Positions 17,420 through 25,737 of a DNA stretch of 64,000 nt are shown piece after piece. The number at the start of each line of letters is the position of its first letter. Position 1 is the first letter of the stretch. The notes under the pieces were generated by a model, which was not told the origin of the DNA, did not search any database, and saw nothing but the letters and a program-made list of their open reading frames with translations. A program made the position numbers and the translations under genes. This stretch comes from Haloterrigena salifodinae (GTDB lineage Archaea; Halobacteriota; Halobacteria; Halobacteriales; Natrialbaceae), in the NCBI RefSeq assembly GCF_003977755.1, contig NZ_RQWN01000001.1:512995-576994 (forward strand). Direction: 5' to 3'.

Positions 17420-18550
17420 ATGGCGCAGACGACTTCTGTATCCACCGCGCCCGATCGAGAGGAAGAGCGAGATGGGGAGGAGAGGACGACGGTCGACGGA
17501 CACTCCGAGACGCTGACGACGACGGAGTCGGGGCTGGAAGTGACGCTGTACGACTCGATCCGATCGATCTCGGCGTCTCGCTGGAACGACGTCGTCGAGC
17601 GGTCGACCTGCGGCAGCGTCTTTCACCGCTACGAGTGGCTCGAGGCCGTCGAGACCGGACTCGGACAGACGCCGCGACACCTCGTCGTCGAGAAGGACGG
17701 CAACCTCATCGGGCTGCTACCGCACTTCGTCGTCGACATCGAGAGGACGCCGTTTCGGCGGCTCTCGTCGTCGTATCCGGGATTCGGGGGGCCGCTGGCC
17801 ACGACCGACGTCGCCGAGTCGCTGTCGCTGCTCACCGAAACTGTTCCGGACCTCTGCTCCGGTCGAACGGTCGTCCACCAGATCCGCGGGCTCGATACGA
17901 AGTATCTCAGATACAACAACGTCCTCCAGTCCGAGGGGTACGAACCGTATCGACGCGAGTGTCGGTTCGTCCTCGACCTCACGAGGGGGTACGACGAGGT
18001 TTTCGACGGAATGAGCGGGACCAGACGGCGGGGGATCGAACGCGGGAAGGACGGCGACTACGAGATCGTTGAGGAAGAACTCACGCGGCCGACCCTCGAG
18101 CGGTTCCATCGGGTGTACGAGCAGGTGATGGACCGCGTCGACGGCGACGCCTATCCGCTCTCGTTTTTCGAACGGCTGCTGGATATGCGGGAGCGGCTGT
18201 TGCTCCTGACGATCCGGATCGACGACGAGTACGCGGGCGGCTTCCTCGAACTCCTCGACGAGCAGCGGTCGTCGATCCACGGCTTCTTCGCCGCGGTCCC
18301 CGAGGAATACTTCGGCGATCACGCGTCGGAACTGCTCTACGACTACGTCATCCGGTGGGGAATCGACAACGGATACGACACGTACGACTTCGGCAGTACG
18401 AACGCGAACTTCGAGAACGGCGTCTTCCGATTCAAAGAGGGATTCGGCGGGCGGATCGTCCCCATTCTCGTCTGGGAACGGGGCTGTAGCCCGCTCTGGA
18501 ACGTGCTCAAAGCGGGCCGTTCGCTGTACTGGCCGCACCGATACGACTGA
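17420..18550 (+). CDS. FemAB/BcsL-like GNAT family acyltransferase
   Basis: 376 aa. The N-terminal half (GSVFHRYEWLEAVE, GLLPHFVVDIERTPFRRLSS) and C-terminal GNAT-like half (YAGGFLELLDEQRSSIHGFF, DYVIRWGIDNGYDTYDFGST, GVFRFKEGFGG) match the FemAB/CelD-type double-GNAT fold, used to transfer amino-acyl or acyl groups to cell-surface or extracellular-polymer precursors. Archaea lack murein, so the acceptor is probably a glycan or glycoconjugate; this is inference. A long AT-rich leader region precedes it. Confidence 0.82.
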   Translation: MAQTTSVSTAPDREEERDGEERTTVDGHSETLTTTESGLEVTLYDSIRSISASRWNDVVERSTCGSVFHRYEWLEAVETGLGQTPRHLVVEKDGNLIGLLPHFVVDIERTPFRRLSSSYPGFGGPLATTDVAESLSLLTETVPDLCSGRTVVHQIRGLDTKYLRYNNVLQSEGYEPYRRECRFVLDLTRGYDEVFDGMSGTRRRGIERGKDGDYEIVEEELTRPTLERFHRVYEQVMDRVDGDAYPLSFFERLLDMRERLLLLTIRIDDEYAGGFLELLDEQRSSIHGFFAAVPEEYFGDHASELLYDYVIRWGIDNGYDTYDFGSTNANFENGVFRFKEGFGGRIVPILVWERGCSPLWNVLKAGRSLYWPHRYD

Positions 18551-18574
18551 TTTCGACTTCGGGCGAGAATCAGA

Positions 18575-18648
18575 GGTCCGGGTGCGAGAATCGAACTACG
18601 CGTCTCAGCCGAAACGGACTGAAGGATGACCACTACCCCAACCCGGAC
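18575..18648 (-). pseudogene. Degenerate tRNA-His
   Basis: On the minus strand the 74 bases fold like archaeal tRNA-His: an 8-bp acceptor stem GTCCGGGT/ACCCGGAC including the extra G-1 paired to C73 typical of His tRNAs, then a D-arm (GGGT/ATCC with AGTGG loop), and a T-loop TTCGATT. The anticodon stem CAGTC/GGCTG survives, but the loop is only 6 nt (CGTTTC) and has no GTG anticodon. The T-stem carries an extra T (GCGTAG against CTCGC). It is therefore probably non-functional. It follows the acyltransferase gene on the opposite strand. Confidence 0.6.
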
Positions 18649-18871
18649 GCGAGTGCGTCCGAAACGAGTACGGACCGACGGAAATGTGTTCTGTCAACTC
18701 TCCCGTCGTGAAAGACGAATCGACCGCTGGCGTCCGAGTTTCGCGTCCCACTAGAGCGGTCGAGATCGATCCCTCGATGCGTTCGCGCCCCGAGGTGTGC
18801 GCCGCGCTCGAGACGACGCACCGACGCTCGATCCCCGACGGTCTTTAGCCTCGAGACCCATTCCCTACCCG

Positions 18872-19897
18872 ATGCGAGCCGCAGCCTTCACCGATCTGAT
18901 CGGCCCCGAGGGAGTGAGCGTCATTGAGCAACCGGACCCCGAACCCGATCCGGGCGAGGCCACCGTCGACGTCGACGCCTGCGCGATCAACCGTCACGAT
19001 CTGTGGATTCTCGAGGGCGATTCGGCGATGGTCGACACCGACGACCTCCCGTTCGTGACGGGGCTGGACGTCGCCGGCGTCGTCAGCGAGGTCGGCGACG
19101 ACGTTAGCGCCGTCGAGCCGGGCGACAGGGTCGTCCTCTGTCCGAACCAGACCTGCGGCTCCTGTCGGTTCTGCCGCGAGGGGCCGGAGAACCGCTGCGA
19201 GCGCTTCTCGCTGTACCACGGCGGACTCGCGGAGACGGCCCGCGTCGAGGCCGATCGACTCGTTCCGCTTCCCGACGGCGTGAGCACGACGACCGCCGCG
19301 GCGATTCCGACGGCGTACATGACTGCGTTCCACATGCTCCGGCGGGCCGACGTCGGACCGGGCGACCTCGTCTTCGTCCCCGGGGCGACCGGCGGCGTCG
19401 GCGTCGCCGCCGTCCAGCTCGCCGACATCCTCGGCGCCCGGACGATCGGGACGTCGTCTTCGGAATCGAAACTCGAGCGCGTCGACAAACTGGGGCTCGA
19501 TCACGCGATTCGGGCGACCGAGCCAGATGAGATCCGCGAGGAGGTCGAGTCGATCGGCACCCCCGACGCGGTCATCAACCATCTCGGCGGCGAGTACACC
19601 CGGCTCGGCCAGGAGGTCATGCGCCGCGGCGGGACGATGGTCATCTGTGGCCGCACGGCCGGCGGCGAGTCGACGATCGACGTGCCCGACCTCTTCCTCG
19701 GCCACAAGCGCGTCGTCGGCTCCACGATGGGCACGCAGGACGATCTGCGCCGCCTCGTCGAACTGACCGCTGACGGCGACCTCTCGCCGGTGATCGACGA
19801 GACGTTCCCGCTCGAGGCGACCGGCGAGGCGTTCGCGACGATGCAAGATCGGGAGAGCGTCGGCAAACTCGTCGTCGAGCCGGAAAGCGATCGGTAG
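18872..19897 (+). CDS. Zinc-dependent alcohol dehydrogenase (MDR family)
   Basis: 341 aa from the ATG at 18872. The structural-zinc motif CGSCRFCREGPENRC is intact. The catalytic zinc region starts with INRHDLWILEG, a variant in which the usual catalytic cysteine position is occupied by another residue (Asn-Arg-His). The coenzyme fold has VPGATGGVGVAAVQLA. It probably oxidises alcohols or reduces aldehydes with NAD(P). The unusual catalytic site places it near crotonyl-CoA reductase/quinone-reductase-like branches, so the substrate is uncertain. Confidence 0.88.
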   Translation: MRAAAFTDLIGPEGVSVIEQPDPEPDPGEATVDVDACAINRHDLWILEGDSAMVDTDDLPFVTGLDVAGVVSEVGDDVSAVEPGDRVVLCPNQTCGSCRFCREGPENRCERFSLYHGGLAETARVEADRLVPLPDGVSTTTAAAIPTAYMTAFHMLRRADVGPGDLVFVPGATGGVGVAAVQLADILGARTIGTSSSESKLERVDKLGLDHAIRATEPDEIREEVESIGTPDAVINHLGGEYTRLGQEVMRRGGTMVICGRTAGGESTIDVPDLFLGHKRVVGSTMGTQDDLRRLVELTADGDLSPVIDETFPLEATGEAFATMQDRESVGKLVVEPESDR

Positions 19898-19976
19898 CGT
19901 CGACTATCGATGCGTTTCGGCGACTGGGGCTGCCGTCCACGCGTTTCACCCGGTCGGGTCCCTTCCTTGGGTGGGG

Positions 19977-20026
19977 CTGAAGGGGGCGACTCGTCGGCGC
20001 AAGCGCCGACGGGCCGGGGCTTTCAG
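19977..20026. terminator. Nested GC-rich hairpin between two plus-strand genes
   Basis: CGTCGGCGC (19992-20000) and GCGCCGACG (20003-20011) pair perfectly over 9 bp with a 2-base AA spacer, enclosed by CTGAA (19977-19981) and TTCAG (20022-20026). A second imperfect hairpin, GCTAGCG-CTTT-CGCCAGC, follows at about 20034-20051. It lies 80 bp beyond the dehydrogenase stop and could end that transcript; no T-run follows, so it may instead be a repeat-family palindrome. Confidence 0.4.
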
Positions 20027-20104
20027 TGAGACTGCTAGCGCTTTCGCCAGCGGGTCAGGGCTTTCAAGCCAGAGCTATTTCCCCGTACTCGGTGTCCGTC
20101 GGCT

Positions 20105-20875
20105 ATGACCGAGATCGCCATCACGGGCGCATCGGGTCGGGTCGGCAGGCAGTCCATCGAGGCGTTCGACGACGAGACGCTCACGCTCTTCTCCCACAGC
20201 GAGAGCGAGGATTTAGACACCGAGACCCTCGAGATCGCGAACCGCGACGAGTTCGCCGACGCCCTCGAGGGCCAGGACGTCCTGATCCATCTGGCGGCGA
20301 ATCCGAGTCCGCGGGCCGAGTGGGACGAGGTGCGAGAGCCGAACGTTGACGGGGTCTACAACGCGTTCGAGGCCGCCGCGGAGAACGACCTCGAGCGAGT
20401 GGTCTTCGCGAGTTCGAACCACGCGGTCAACATGGGGAACGTCGTCTCGCCTATCCGGCCGGAGTCGACGGTCGGCAAGCCCGACATTGTCCGGCCAGAC
20501 GACGAGATGGATCCCGACACCTACTACGGCGTCACCAAGGTCTTCGGCGAGGCGATGGGCCACTACTACGCCAACCGCCACGGCCTCGACGTGGTCAACC
20601 TGCGGATCGGCTGGCTGCTCTCGGAGGACGAACTCGAGGAAGAAGTCGCCGACCGCGACGGCGCCGGCGAACGGTACGCCCGCGCGATGTGGCTCAGTTC
20701 CGACGACTGCCAACAAGTGGTTCGCGCGGCCGCGACGACGGCCCTCGAGTCGACGCCGCTGACCGCCCACGGCATCTCCGACAACTCGGAGCGGTTCCTC
20801 TCGCTGTCGGAGACGATGCTCGAGCTGGGGTATCGGCCGCAGGACGACTCGGCCGACGTCTTGGGTGGCGAGTAG
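20105..20875 (+). CDS. Extended SDR NAD-dependent epimerase/dehydratase (sugar dehydrogenase type)
   Basis: 256 aa. The coenzyme motif is ITGASGRVGRQ, and the catalytic YxxxK is YYGVTK (about 140), with HLAANPSP and VVFASSNHAVNM segments typical of the archaeal Azf/uronate dehydrogenase group. Known members oxidise glucose-6-phosphate (haloarchaeal Azf) or uronates with NAD+. Which substrate applies here cannot be read from the sequence. It stands alone, preceded by the GC-rich hairpin. Confidence 0.85.
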   Translation: MTEIAITGASGRVGRQSIEAFDDETLTLFSHSESEDLDTETLEIANRDEFADALEGQDVLIHLAANPSPRAEWDEVREPNVDGVYNAFEAAAENDLERVVFASSNHAVNMGNVVSPIRPESTVGKPDIVRPDDEMDPDTYYGVTKVFGEAMGHYYANRHGLDVVNLRIGWLLSEDELEEEVADRDGAGERYARAMWLSSDDCQQVVRAAATTALESTPLTAHGISDNSERFLSLSETMLELGYRPQDDSADVLGGE

Positions 20876-20982
20876 GTCGTCGGGCTCGAGTTCGCGCTAT
20901 CGATGGCGCACTCGGGGACGGAGCGACGACCGTTCGTCGCGGGACCGTAAGACCGATTAGCGACAGGTTCCTACCCTGATGT

Positions 20983-21204
20983 ATGGCCACAGACGTCGCC
21001 GATTCCACGGGGATGGGCCCGAACCTGCAGATGTCGCTGTTCGGGTACGTGATGGCGGCTATCCTCGTGATCGTCATGATTCCGTTGTTGCCGGTGTTGA
21101 TCCCGGCGTATCTCATCTGGCGGGCGTTCTTCGCGCCCGACGAGTTCGAGCACAGTTTCGAATCGTGGCGCCGGGAGTCGGGTAAGCCACCGAGCGGGTC
21201 GTAA
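20983..21204 (+). CDS. Small single-pass membrane protein, haloarchaeal family
   Basis: 73 aa with one long hydrophobic helix or hairpin (LFGYVMAAILVIVMIPLLPV, about 19-46) and a charged C-terminal tail ending RRESGKPPSGS. The composition and clean start (ATG at 20983) support a real gene. No function is known to me; it belongs to the group of short conserved membrane proteins common in haloarchaea. Confidence 0.75.
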   Translation: MATDVADSTGMGPNLQMSLFGYVMAAILVIVMIPLLPVLIPAYLIWRAFFAPDEFEHSFESWRRESGKPPSGS

Positions 21205-21285
21205 CCGCTCGAGCGTCCCGGTAGGGACCGAAGAAGAATCGCATGATCGAACGCGTATGCGCGCGATGCGCTGCTGTTCGAGCGG

Positions 21286-22293
21286 TCAGTCGTCGGCGCT
21301 GGCCGCGGTCAGATCCGCCGGCGGACTACCCGGCAACTCGTCCCGATCGTGGGGCGCCTCGAAGTCCAGATCGGGGCCTTGAGCGACGATTCGGTGGGGG
21401 TTCACGTCGGGGTGGGTCGTGTAGTAGTGTTCCTTGATGTGGTCCATGTTCACCGTCTCCGCGACATCGTCTGTCTGATACAGATCGCGTAGGTACGGCC
21501 AGAGGTTCTCGTACTCGCGGACGTACTGGACGTTACACATGAAGTGCGTGTGGTAGACGTTGTCGAACCGAACCAGCGTCGTGAACATCGCGACGTCGGC
21601 CTCGGTCAGCCGATCGCCGGCGAGGTAGCGCTGGTCTGCCAGCACCTCGTCCCAGTGATCGAGCGCCGCGAAGAGGTCGTCGACGGCCTCGTCGTAGGGC
21701 TCCTGTCTGGTCGCGAAGCCGGCACGGTAGACGCCGTTGTTGATCGGCTCGTAGATCTCGTCGATGATCCGGTCAACCTCGTCGCGGTAGCCCTCGGGGT
21801 AGAGGTCGACGTCCCGGTTCGCGTAGTCGTCGAACTCGGTGTCGAGCATTCTCATGATCTCTTCGGACTCGTTGTTGACGATGGTGTCCTCCCGTTTGTC
21901 CCAAAGGACGGGCACCGTCACGCGACAGGTCGCGTCCGGATCGGCCTCCACGTACAGCTCTCGGAGGTAGTCGGCGTCGCGGACGTGATCGCGCGTACAG
22001 CCCTCCTTTTCGGGCGTGAACTGCCAGCCGTCCTCGTCGCGGTAGGGGTCGACGATCGAGACCGAAATCGCGTCCTCGAGTCCCTTCAGCGCCCGCGTCA
22101 CGAGCGTCCGGTGGGCCCACGGGCAGGCGTAGGAGACGTAGAGGTGGTACCGCCCGGCCGCGGGCTGGAATGTCGCGTCGGGATCGTCCCGAACCCGGTC
22201 GCGAAACGTCGTCTCCTGTCGCTGGAACGAGCCGTCGCCGTCGTTGGCCTCGTACGCGTCGGTTCGCCACTCGCCGTCGACGAGCATGTTCAT
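21286..22293 (-). CDS. Glutathionyl-hydroquinone reductase-like GST (YqjG/ECM4 family)
   Basis: 335 aa. The catalytic motif YACPWAHRTLVTRALKGLED contains the nucleophilic cysteine of omega-class/YqjG transferases. The C-terminal helical domain includes VYRAGFATRQEPYDEAVDDL and the YLAGDRLTEADVAMFTTLVR hallmark. Bacterial members remove glutathione from glutathionyl-hydroquinones. Haloarchaea are known to use gamma-glutamylcysteine instead of glutathione, so the physiological thiol is probably that one (inference). Convergent with the small membrane protein gene. Confidence 0.9.
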   Translation of the reverse strand: MNMLVDGEWRTDAYEANDGDGSFQRQETTFRDRVRDDPDATFQPAAGRYHLYVSYACPWAHRTLVTRALKGLEDAISVSIVDPYRDEDGWQFTPEKEGCTRDHVRDADYLRELYVEADPDATCRVTVPVLWDKREDTIVNNESEEIMRMLDTEFDDYANRDVDLYPEGYRDEVDRIIDEIYEPINNGVYRAGFATRQEPYDEAVDDLFAALDHWDEVLADQRYLAGDRLTEADVAMFTTLVRFDNVYHTHFMCNVQYVREYENLWPYLRDLYQTDDVAETVNMDHIKEHYYTTHPDVNPHRIVAQGPDLDFEAPHDRDELPGSPPADLTAASADD

Positions 22294-22477
22294 GGTCGAT
22301 TAAAGGGGCTCGAGGCTCAAAGACTCTCGCTAACACCGGTGTTACCGCGGCGGACCGTCGACGAACGCATCGCCGCCCGCCGCGGTTATCTGGGAAATCC
22401 GTCGTATTCGGTCCGTTCACCGGTTTCGTAGTAAGACTTTTCAGCTATCGTTGGATTATACCGTATCGTGACTTTCG

Positions 22478-24049
22478 ATGAGTGGCGGTAGTGACGGTCC
22501 ACCGGACGGTGACCCGACGGATACATTCGTTGAGGGAACGGGCGACGAAGAGCCGCGAATAACCTTCTACGGCGGGCGGGGCATGAGCGCGCTCCCGATC
22601 GCCGTCTTCATCGTTTGGGCGATTGTCCAGACGGCGCTGTGGCGCATCTCGGATACGGGCGGGCTGATCGTCGGGATGCTGCTCGGGCTCATCGTCGGGA
22701 TGTTCTTCGTCCGCGGGGACTGGGCGTCCTACGCCAACACGATCTTCGAGGGGATGACCCAGCCGGTCGCGGTGACGGCCATCGTGGCCTGGATCTGGGC
22801 CGGCATCTTCGCGCAGCTGTTACAGGACGGCGGCTTCGTCGGCGGCCTCGTCTGGCTCGCCGATCTGGCCGGCGTCGGCGCGGCGCTGTTCCCGGCCGCC
22901 ACGTTCGTCCTCGCGGCGCTGTTCACGACGGGCATCGGGACGGGATACGGCGCGGCCGTCGCGTTCGTCACGCTGTTCTTCCCGACCGGGCTCCTGCTTG
23001 GAGCGAGTCCGGTGCTCACGTTCGCCGCGATCCTGTCCGGTGCGATCTTCGGCGACAACCTCGCGCCCGTCAGCGACACGACGATCGTCAGCGCCGTCAC
23101 GCAGGACTCCGACATCGGCGGCGTCGTCGCCTCGCGGTTCAAGTACGTCATCATCGCCGCCGCGCTGACGTTCGTCGGCTACGTCGTTGCAGGACAGACG
23201 ATGGGCGGCATCGAGACCGGCGCAGGCGCCGCCGACCTCCTCGCCGAGGCGAGCGATCCGATCGGACTCGTCCACCTCGTCTCCATGGGGATCGTGATCG
23301 GCGCGGCGATCGCCGGTCGACACATCGTTGAGGCGATCTCGTGGGGGATCGTCGTCGCCATCGCGTTCAACCTCGTGCTCGGACTGGCGGGTATCGGCGA
23401 GATCGTCACGTTCTCTGCGCCGGCGGACGCCCCGCTGGCCCAGCCGCTTGCCGACCTGCCGATCCTCCAGATCGTCGACAATGCGGACGCGGTCGGCGTC
23501 TCCGGCAGCGTCATGGAGGGCGCGTCCGGCTTCTTCGAACTCTCGATTCTCGTCTTGCTGATCATCGCGGCCGCCCAGATCATGATCCGGGGCGGCGCGT
23601 TTCAGGCGATCCTCGACTGGTCGCTCGAGAACCTCGCGACGAACGTCCGCAACGCCGAACTCACGATGGTCGCCTCGGCGGCCCTGATCAACGCGATCAT
23701 CACGATCAACACGGCCGCGGAGGTCGCGATCGGTCCCTACATCTCGAAGATCGGCGAGCGGTTCAACTTGAACGGCTACCGCCGGGCGAACATCTTGGAC
23801 GGCCAGACCGCCGCGCTGGGGTACATTTTCCCGTGGTCCGGCGGCGTCCTCGCCGGCTACCAGGCGATGGAGGGACTCCCCGGTGAGTACGAGTGGCTCG
23901 ATCAGGGGATGCTCGTCACCCCGATCGACGTCGTTCCCTACGTCTTTCAGGGCTGGCTGCTGGTGGCGGTGTTCGTCGTCGCGGCGATCACCGGCTTCGG
24001 CCGCGAGTACGTGACCGACCGCGAGAGCGAGGAGGTGGCTCGCGTATGA
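22478..24049 (+). CDS. NhaC-family Na+/H+ antiporter
   Basis: 523 aa, about 11-12 membrane helices. The family motif GDNLAPVSDTTIVSA (about 190) and a later FPWSGGVLAG region are present; a cytoplasmic acidic N-terminus precedes the first helix. It expels Na+ (or related organic cation/proton pairs) at the plasma membrane, a core need in a halophile. It overlaps the next small gene by 4 bp (ATGA), indicating an operon. Confidence 0.9.
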   Translation: MSGGSDGPPDGDPTDTFVEGTGDEEPRITFYGGRGMSALPIAVFIVWAIVQTALWRISDTGGLIVGMLLGLIVGMFFVRGDWASYANTIFEGMTQPVAVTAIVAWIWAGIFAQLLQDGGFVGGLVWLADLAGVGAALFPAATFVLAALFTTGIGTGYGAAVAFVTLFFPTGLLLGASPVLTFAAILSGAIFGDNLAPVSDTTIVSAVTQDSDIGGVVASRFKYVIIAAALTFVGYVVAGQTMGGIETGAGAADLLAEASDPIGLVHLVSMGIVIGAAIAGRHIVEAISWGIVVAIAFNLVLGLAGIGEIVTFSAPADAPLAQPLADLPILQIVDNADAVGVSGSVMEGASGFFELSILVLLIIAAAQIMIRGGAFQAILDWSLENLATNVRNAELTMVASAALINAIITINTAAEVAIGPYISKIGERFNLNGYRRANILDGQTAALGYIFPWSGGVLAGYQAMEGLPGEYEWLDQGMLVTPIDVVPYVFQGWLLVAVFVVAAITGFGREYVTDRESEEVARV

Positions 24050-24318
24050 GCCTCTTTAGCAAGTACCTCCGCGGCTGGCGGTTCCGCAGTTCTGAACCGA
24101 CGTTCGAACCCGGCGACGAGATCAGCGTCTTCGTCGCTGAAACCAACGGGACCGACGGCCGCGCCTACGTCGGCGACACCCGTCTGACCGTCGAGGGAGC
24201 CGGTCCAGAGACCGTCGAGAAACGCGTCCGGGTCCGCGTGACCGAGTTCGACGGCTCGTCGGCGACCGGCCGCGGTGAGTTACTCGAAGTCGTCGGCGAG
24301 AGCTCCTACACCGGCTGA
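24046..24318 (+). CDS. Small TRAM-like beta-barrel protein coupled to antiporter
   Basis: 90 aa, start overlapping the antiporter stop. The body (PGDEISVFVAETNGTDGRAY, then VEKRVRVRVTEFDGSSATG) has the spacing of a TRAM/OB-like barrel as found in haloarchaeal RNA-binding proteins. No catalytic residues are visible. Translational coupling suggests shared expression rather than proven shared function. Confidence 0.8.
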   Translation: MSLFSKYLRGWRFRSSEPTFEPGDEISVFVAETNGTDGRAYVGDTRLTVEGAGPETVEKRVRVRVTEFDGSSATGRGELLEVVGESSYTG

Positions 24319-24397
24319 CGACCACCGACGACGGGGTCGGCCCGTCATCCCGGGAGAGAGACGCGCTTTTATCATCCAGCGGTTCCCACCGAGGAAC

Positions 24398-25486
24398 ATG
24401 GCAGAGGACGAACGGGAGCAGCACCGCCAGAGCCGCCTGTTCACGGACGACGACGGCGATTTCGACGCCGAACGGGCCCGCGAGGAGTCGCTGCCGGTCG
24501 AGGACGGCGAGGTGATCGACACCGACGAACTGGCCGATCACCAGCGCTACGTCGAGGGGCGGGGGATCTACGACGAGCGCAACCGGCTCAACGACCTCAC
24601 CGGCAAGGAATGGAAGTACGCGACGAAGTCCGTGATCGCCGAGGGCTACCCGCCGGCCCTCCAGCACGACCTACGCAGCGAACACGGCGGCCAGAAACCG
24701 CCGCGGCTCTGCGCCGAGCTGATCGGCCGGTTCAGCAAGACCGGCGACACCGTTCTCGATCCGTTCGCCGGCGTCGGCGGCACGCTGCTCGGTGCGAGCC
24801 TCTGCGAGCACGAGGGAACCGGGCTGCGCGAGGCCATCGGCTTCGAGCGGAACCCCCGGTGGGTCGAAATCTACGAGACCGCCCTCGAGCGCGAAAACGA
24901 GGAGCGCCGCGAGCGCGGCGAGCCGCCGCTTGCCGATCAGGACATGCGCCACGGCGACTGCGCGGATCTAATCGAGGAGGTCCCGGACGACTCGGTCGAC
25001 CTCCTGTTGACCGACGTTCCCTACTGGCACATGGACGAACTCGAGCAGACGCGCAACGAACGCGCGACCCGGGAGAGCAAACTGGGTGCGTTCGACGCGG
25101 CCGCCGTGCCCGACGAGGACGACGACGTCGAGGAGTCACCGACCGACGAGGGGCCGGCGACCGAAGCGGACGCGGAAACGGGAACCGGAACGAAGGCGGA
25201 GTGGCTCGACGACATGGCCGCGAAGTTCGAGCGCTTTACCGACGCGGTCACACCGGACGGCCACCTCGTCGTCTTCATCGGCGACATGTACCGCGAGCAG
25301 TCCTACAAGTTCCTTTCCGCCGACCTCGCGCGAGCGATCGAGTCGACCGCGCCGGTAACGCTCGCGGCGAACCTAATCTGGTACGATCCGACGAAGGATC
25401 TCCACGTCTACGGCTATCCGTTCTCGTTCGTGCCGTCGATGGTCCACCAGAACGTCCTCGTCTTCCGCCCCGAAACCGATACCTAG
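24398..25486 (+). CDS. Solitary site-specific DNA methyltransferase (N6-A/N4-C type)
   Basis: 362 aa from the ATG at 24398. The SAM motif DPFAGVGGTLLGA (about 121-133) precedes the catalytic motif LLTDVPYWHMD (about 203-213), the gamma-class order. Motif IV reads DVPYW where most family members have DPPY/NPPY. A low-complexity acidic insert (about 229-265) separates it from IWYDPTKDLHVYGYPFSFVP. No restriction endonuclease gene is adjacent, so it is probably an orphan chromosomal methyltransferase. An RNA substrate is a less likely alternative. Confidence 0.82.
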   Translation: MAEDEREQHRQSRLFTDDDGDFDAERAREESLPVEDGEVIDTDELADHQRYVEGRGIYDERNRLNDLTGKEWKYATKSVIAEGYPPALQHDLRSEHGGQKPPRLCAELIGRFSKTGDTVLDPFAGVGGTLLGASLCEHEGTGLREAIGFERNPRWVEIYETALERENEERRERGEPPLADQDMRHGDCADLIEEVPDDSVDLLLTDVPYWHMDELEQTRNERATRESKLGAFDAAAVPDEDDDVEESPTDEGPATEADAETGTGTKAEWLDDMAAKFERFTDAVTPDGHLVVFIGDMYREQSYKFLSADLARAIESTAPVTLAANLIWYDPTKDLHVYGYPFSFVPSMVHQNVLVFRPETDT

Positions 25487-25570
25487 TTCGGGTCTGACTG
25501 TCGTCATTCGGCCGTCTGACGGGATTTTATGCCATCAGAGTGTGTGGTCGAAACCGGCGCGCACTTGCCG

Positions 25571-25634
25571 GACGCTCCCCATCCCACTTCCACCCATCCG
25601 CGCGCCAGCCTTCCTTCCCACTCGCTCCCCCTTT
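25571..25634. other. Pyrimidine-rich tract between convergent genes
   Basis: Between the convergent methyltransferase and TrkA genes the plus strand is almost entirely C and T for about 60 bp (blocks such as CTCCCCATCCCACTTCCACC). It may act as a termination zone or form an unusual structure. No gene is visible in 25487-25737. Confidence 0.35.
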
Positions 25635-25737
25635 GGTTTGGTGTGAGAGTTCGACCGTACTCCCGGCGCTACTGCCGACAGCGTTCGGTATTGCCGCTAA
25701 CAGTGACCAGCACCGCCGCTCCACTACGATGTGTGCC

